NCBI GenBank assembly: GCA_046160675.1
Contig: JBJXHH010000009.1
Location: 1-32,711, forward strand
Direction: 5' to 3'
Length of the DNA: 32,711 nt
Source: JACMJP01 sp046160675
GTDB lineage: Bacteria > Bacteroidota > Bacteroidia > Chitinophagales > BACL12
The position numbers were made by a program, and so were the translations under genes. This document shows, piece after piece, positions 30,644 through 32,711 of the stretch; positions within the stretch are counted from its first letter, which is position 1, and each line of letters opens with the position of its first letter. Under the pieces are notes generated by a model. That model saw only the letters and a program-made list of their open reading frames with translations. It made no database searches and was not told the origin of the DNA.

Positions 30644-31918
30644 TTACCAGTTAAACAATTTGAACGCAGATGCAAACGTATGAACTTCGCTTTTTATTTT
30701 CTCCCGCAAGGTGGCGTCTTCCTGGTTCATGATGATGGCATCTATCCAATCAACGATCATTAGCATGTCGTTTTCTTTCATCCCTCTAGTAGTTACTGCG
30801 GGCGTTCCTATTCTTATCCCGGAAGTGACAAACGGCGACTTATCATCAAACGGAACCATGTTTTTATTTACTGTGATATGCGCTTCACCCAAAATATTTT
30901 CGGCTTTCTTGCCTGAAATATTTTTATTCCTAAGATCAATGAGCATGAGATGATTATCAGTTCCGCCTGAAATAATTTTATAACCCTTGCTCACAAATGC
31001 ATTCGCCATGGCCTGTGCATTGGCTATTACTTGTTTGCAATAGGTTGTGTAACTGCCGTCAAGATCTTCGGCGAAGGCAACTGCTTTTGCAGCGATGACA
31101 TGCTCCAGCGGACCGCCTTGTGTGCCGGGGAAAACGGCTGAGTCAATCAATGTGCTCATCATTTTTATTTCGCCCTTTGGTGTAGTTTGTTTCCAGGGGT
31201 TCTCAAAGTCTTTCCCGATCATGATCATGCCTCCCCTCGGACCCCGCAGTGTTTTGTGTGTAGTAGTGGTAACAACATGACAATGCGGCATCGGATCACT
31301 CAACAATTTTGTGGCGATGAGGCCAGCAGGATGCGCAATGTCTGCCATCAGTATTGCACCCACACTGTCAGCTATCTCCCTGAATCTTTTAAAATCCCAA
31401 TCTCTTGCATAGGCGCTTGCACCGGCGATGATGAGTTTCGGTTTTTCTTTCGCTGCAATTTCTTCTACCTTGTTCATGTCTATCAATCCTGTTTCTTCTT
31501 CTACAGAATAAAAAACAGGCTGGTAGATCTTTCCTGAAAAATTCACAGGGCTGCCGTGCGTAAGATGGCCGCCATGGCTCAGGTTGAAACCGAGCAACTT
31601 ATCGCCGGGATTTATACAAGCCAGCATAACAGCGGCATTTGCCTGCGCACCGCTGTGGGGCTGCACATTGGCGTAGTCTGCCCCGAACAACTGTTTGGCC
31701 CGTTCCTGTGCAAGGGTTTCGGCCTCGTCAACAAATTCGCAGCCGCCATAATAGCGCTTGCCGGGATAACCTTCGGCATATTTGTTCGTCAGCACCGAGC
31801 CCATGGCCTGCATTACCTGTTCGCTCACAAAGTTTTCGCTGGCGATGAGTTCAATGCCTTCTGTCTGGCGGCGCAACTCTTTTTCTATGATGTCAAAAAT
31901 GCGGGAGTCTTTTTGCAT
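30644..31918 (-). CDS. glyA: Serine hydroxymethyltransferase
   Basis: The 424-residue cytoplasmic enzyme is PLP-dependent and moves the serine hydroxymethyl group to tetrahydrofolate, giving glycine. Signatures: ELIASENFVSEQVMQAMGS at the start, TNKYAEGYPGKRYYGGCEFVDEAE, VQPHSGAQAN, MADIAHPAGLIA, and the PLP lysine K222 in VVTTTTHKTLRGPRGG. The C-terminal part has ISGGTDNHLMLIDLR and SPFVTSGIRIGTPAVTTRG. Full length, no truncation. The start at 31918 gives the family N-terminus. A TAACTTCG element (one base off TAnnTTTG) lies about 20 bases upstream. It is divergent from the NTF2-like gene. Confidence 0.97.
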   Translation of the reverse strand: MQKDSRIFDIIEKELRRQTEGIELIASENFVSEQVMQAMGSVLTNKYAEGYPGKRYYGGCEFVDEAETLAQERAKQLFGADYANVQPHSGAQANAAVMLACINPGDKLLGFNLSHGGHLTHGSPVNFSGKIYQPVFYSVEEETGLIDMNKVEEIAAKEKPKLIIAGASAYARDWDFKRFREIADSVGAILMADIAHPAGLIATKLLSDPMPHCHVVTTTTHKTLRGPRGGMIMIGKDFENPWKQTTPKGEIKMMSTLIDSAVFPGTQGGPLEHVIAAKAVAFAEDLDGSYTTYCKQVIANAQAMANAFVSKGYKIISGGTDNHLMLIDLRNKNISGKKAENILGEAHITVNKNMVPFDDKSPFVTSGIRIGTPAVTTRGMKENDMLMIVDWIDAIIMNQEDATLREKIKSEVHTFASAFKLFNW

Positions 31919-31986
31919 AAATGCTTTTTATGAGGGCGAAGTTAAGGAAGGGGAAGGATGATTTTCTTCATAGATGAGAATTCAAT

Positions 31987-31994
31987 TAAGTTTG
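31987..31994 (+). promoter_or_regulatory. -7 promoter element, TAAGTTTG
   Basis: Exact TAnnTTTG with a 16-base gap to the ATG at 32011. A TTC is about 17 bases upstream, a poor -33 box. Confidence 0.4.
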
Positions 31995-32010
31995 CTGAAT
32001 AAAATCCAGT

Positions 32011-32430
32011 ATGAAAAAATTTGTGTTAATTCCGATTTGTTTTTTCTTTCTTTTTACAAATGCGCAATCCTCAGAACAAAAACTTATTCAAACGGTTGAG
32101 TCATTTCATAAGGTATTAGTAAGCGGTAATGCTGACAGCATTCGTTTGCTTACTTCTGCCGAACTTACTTACGGGCACAGTAATGGTTGGGTTGAGACAC
32201 GGGATGAAGTAATTGAAAACCTGCAAAGCGGCTACATTAATTATAACAGCTACATGGAAGACAGTATGCAGGTGGTGATAACTGGCAAGCAGGCGCATGT
32301 GCGATTTGTTGCTGACATTGGCGCAACTTTCAAAGGGAAAGATTCTGTGTTTCATTTAAAGGTGCTGGAGGTTTGGGTGAGGGAGGGTAAACTCTGGAAG
32401 TTATATGCGAGGCAGGCGGTGAAGGGGTAA
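32011..32430 (+). CDS. Secreted NTF2-like (SnoaL/DUF4440) protein
   Basis: The protein has 139 residues. The signal peptide (MKKFVLIPICFFFLFTNAQ) leads to SSEQKLIQTVESFHKVLVSGNADSIRLLTSAELTYGHSNGWVETRDEVIENLQSG, the classical SnoaL/DUF4440 opening helix and loop, then strands VVITGKQAHVRFVADIGATF and FHLKVLEVWVREGKLWKLYARQA, which close the cone-shaped fold. A histidine in TYGHSNG faces the usual ligand cavity. The family includes isomerases and binding proteins, so no specific role can be stated. It is a single gene with its own promoter. The downstream terminator at 32533 belongs to the opposite strand. Confidence 0.82.
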   Translation: MKKFVLIPICFFFLFTNAQSSEQKLIQTVESFHKVLVSGNADSIRLLTSAELTYGHSNGWVETRDEVIENLQSGYINYNSYMEDSMQVVITGKQAHVRFVADIGATFKGKDSVFHLKVLEVWVREGKLWKLYARQAVKG

Positions 32431-32532
32431 TGTATCACCAGAAAGTCATTGCAGGCAGGCCCGCAATTTTTTATCATCATCGTTATAGTAGAAGGAGATG
32501 CTAATATGTCTCAGCTTGATTATTGAGTGGAA

Positions 32533-32565
32533 TAAAAAAAACCTCCGGAGCTTTCCCCGGAGGTT
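32533..32565 (-). terminator. Rho-independent terminator of the right-edge gene
   Basis: On the minus strand, AACCTCCGG pairs with CCGGAGGTT around an 8-base loop and is followed by eight T. It lies 21 bases after the partial gene's stop. Confidence 0.9.
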
Positions 32566-32585
32566 GTAAGAAGTTTACACAAAAA

Positions 32586-32711
32586 TTATTTTGTAAATAT
32601 TAATCTCTCAGTTAGGCTCTTCCCGCTTGCATTCAGTTTTACAAAATACATTCCTTCAGCAAGGTTGAATGAATTCAAATCCATGTTGATGTGATATTCT
32701 CCCCTTGCAGT
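32586..32711 (-). CDS. C-terminal end of a type IX-secreted protein (T9SS sorting domain, partial)
   Basis: The window contains the last 41 codons of a gene on the minus strand, ending in TAA at 32586-32588. The residues read GEYHINMDLNSFNLAEGMYFVKLNASGKSLTERLIFTK. The pattern of strand, then NLAEGMYFVKL, then a final strand with (K/R)xxTERLIFTK, is the type A C-terminal sorting domain that guides proteins through the type IX secretion system. The rest of the protein lies beyond the right edge, so its activity cannot be told. It supports an active T9SS in this organism. The first residues in the window continue the frame, and a terminator follows. Confidence 0.88.
   Translation of the reverse strand, partial: TARGEYHINMDLNSFNLAEGMYFVKLNASGKSLTERLIFTK

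Overview
This 32.7-kb window reads as ordinary chromosome of a Bacteroidota bacterium, probably Chitinophagales or a relative; the rank is inferred from gene content only. Evidence includes a gldC gliding gene, a type IX secretion sorting tail, the DUF6089-uppS-bamA-ompH-ompH block, a DUF6150 protein, and promoters of the Bacteroidota form (TTTG, about 19 bases, TAnnTTTG) with almost no Shine-Dalgarno sites.

Layout. 1-1699 (-): start of a large secreted glycine-rich protein with Ig/PKD-like repeats, cut by the left edge. 1863-4407: SRPBCC protein, a histidine-bearing polytopic membrane protein, ferritin and a tiny lipoprotein. 4481-6398: a MurG-like glycosyltransferase converging on murI. 6503-11871 (-): envelope-biogenesis operon DUF6089, uppS, bamA and two ompH/skp genes, closed by a clear terminator. 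11944-15035 (-): gldC, a membrane-anchored PHP-fold protein and a GT39 glycosyltransferase. 15192-18546 (+): DUF6150 protein, coaX, an outer-membrane barrel, lptC and a small membrane protein. 18547-20563: DUF1801 protein and a serine hydrolase with a TPR tail.

20600-25000 is the accessory region. Two copies of an exact 58-bp repeat, 3,700 bases apart, bracket it, with REP-like inverted repeats outside them. Inside are an unrecognised 141-residue protein, a conserved helical protein near 50% GC, an XRE-like regulator with a coiled coil, and a very AT-rich three-gene cassette (22730-24382): a TIGR04255-type protein, a WDGY-motif protein, and a third protein out of frame with the usual coupled start. 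The first cassette gene carries a C9 tract and the second a T9 tract, so this is the best candidate for an undescribed, possibly phase-variable, system.

25034-32711 returns to core genes: an orphan TonB-dependent receptor, a FemAB/GNAT-like protein, hflX, a secreted MORN-repeat protein, glyA, an NTF2-like secreted protein, and the sorting tail of another secreted protein cut by the right edge.

No rRNA, tRNA, CRISPR array, transposase or integrase was recognised.
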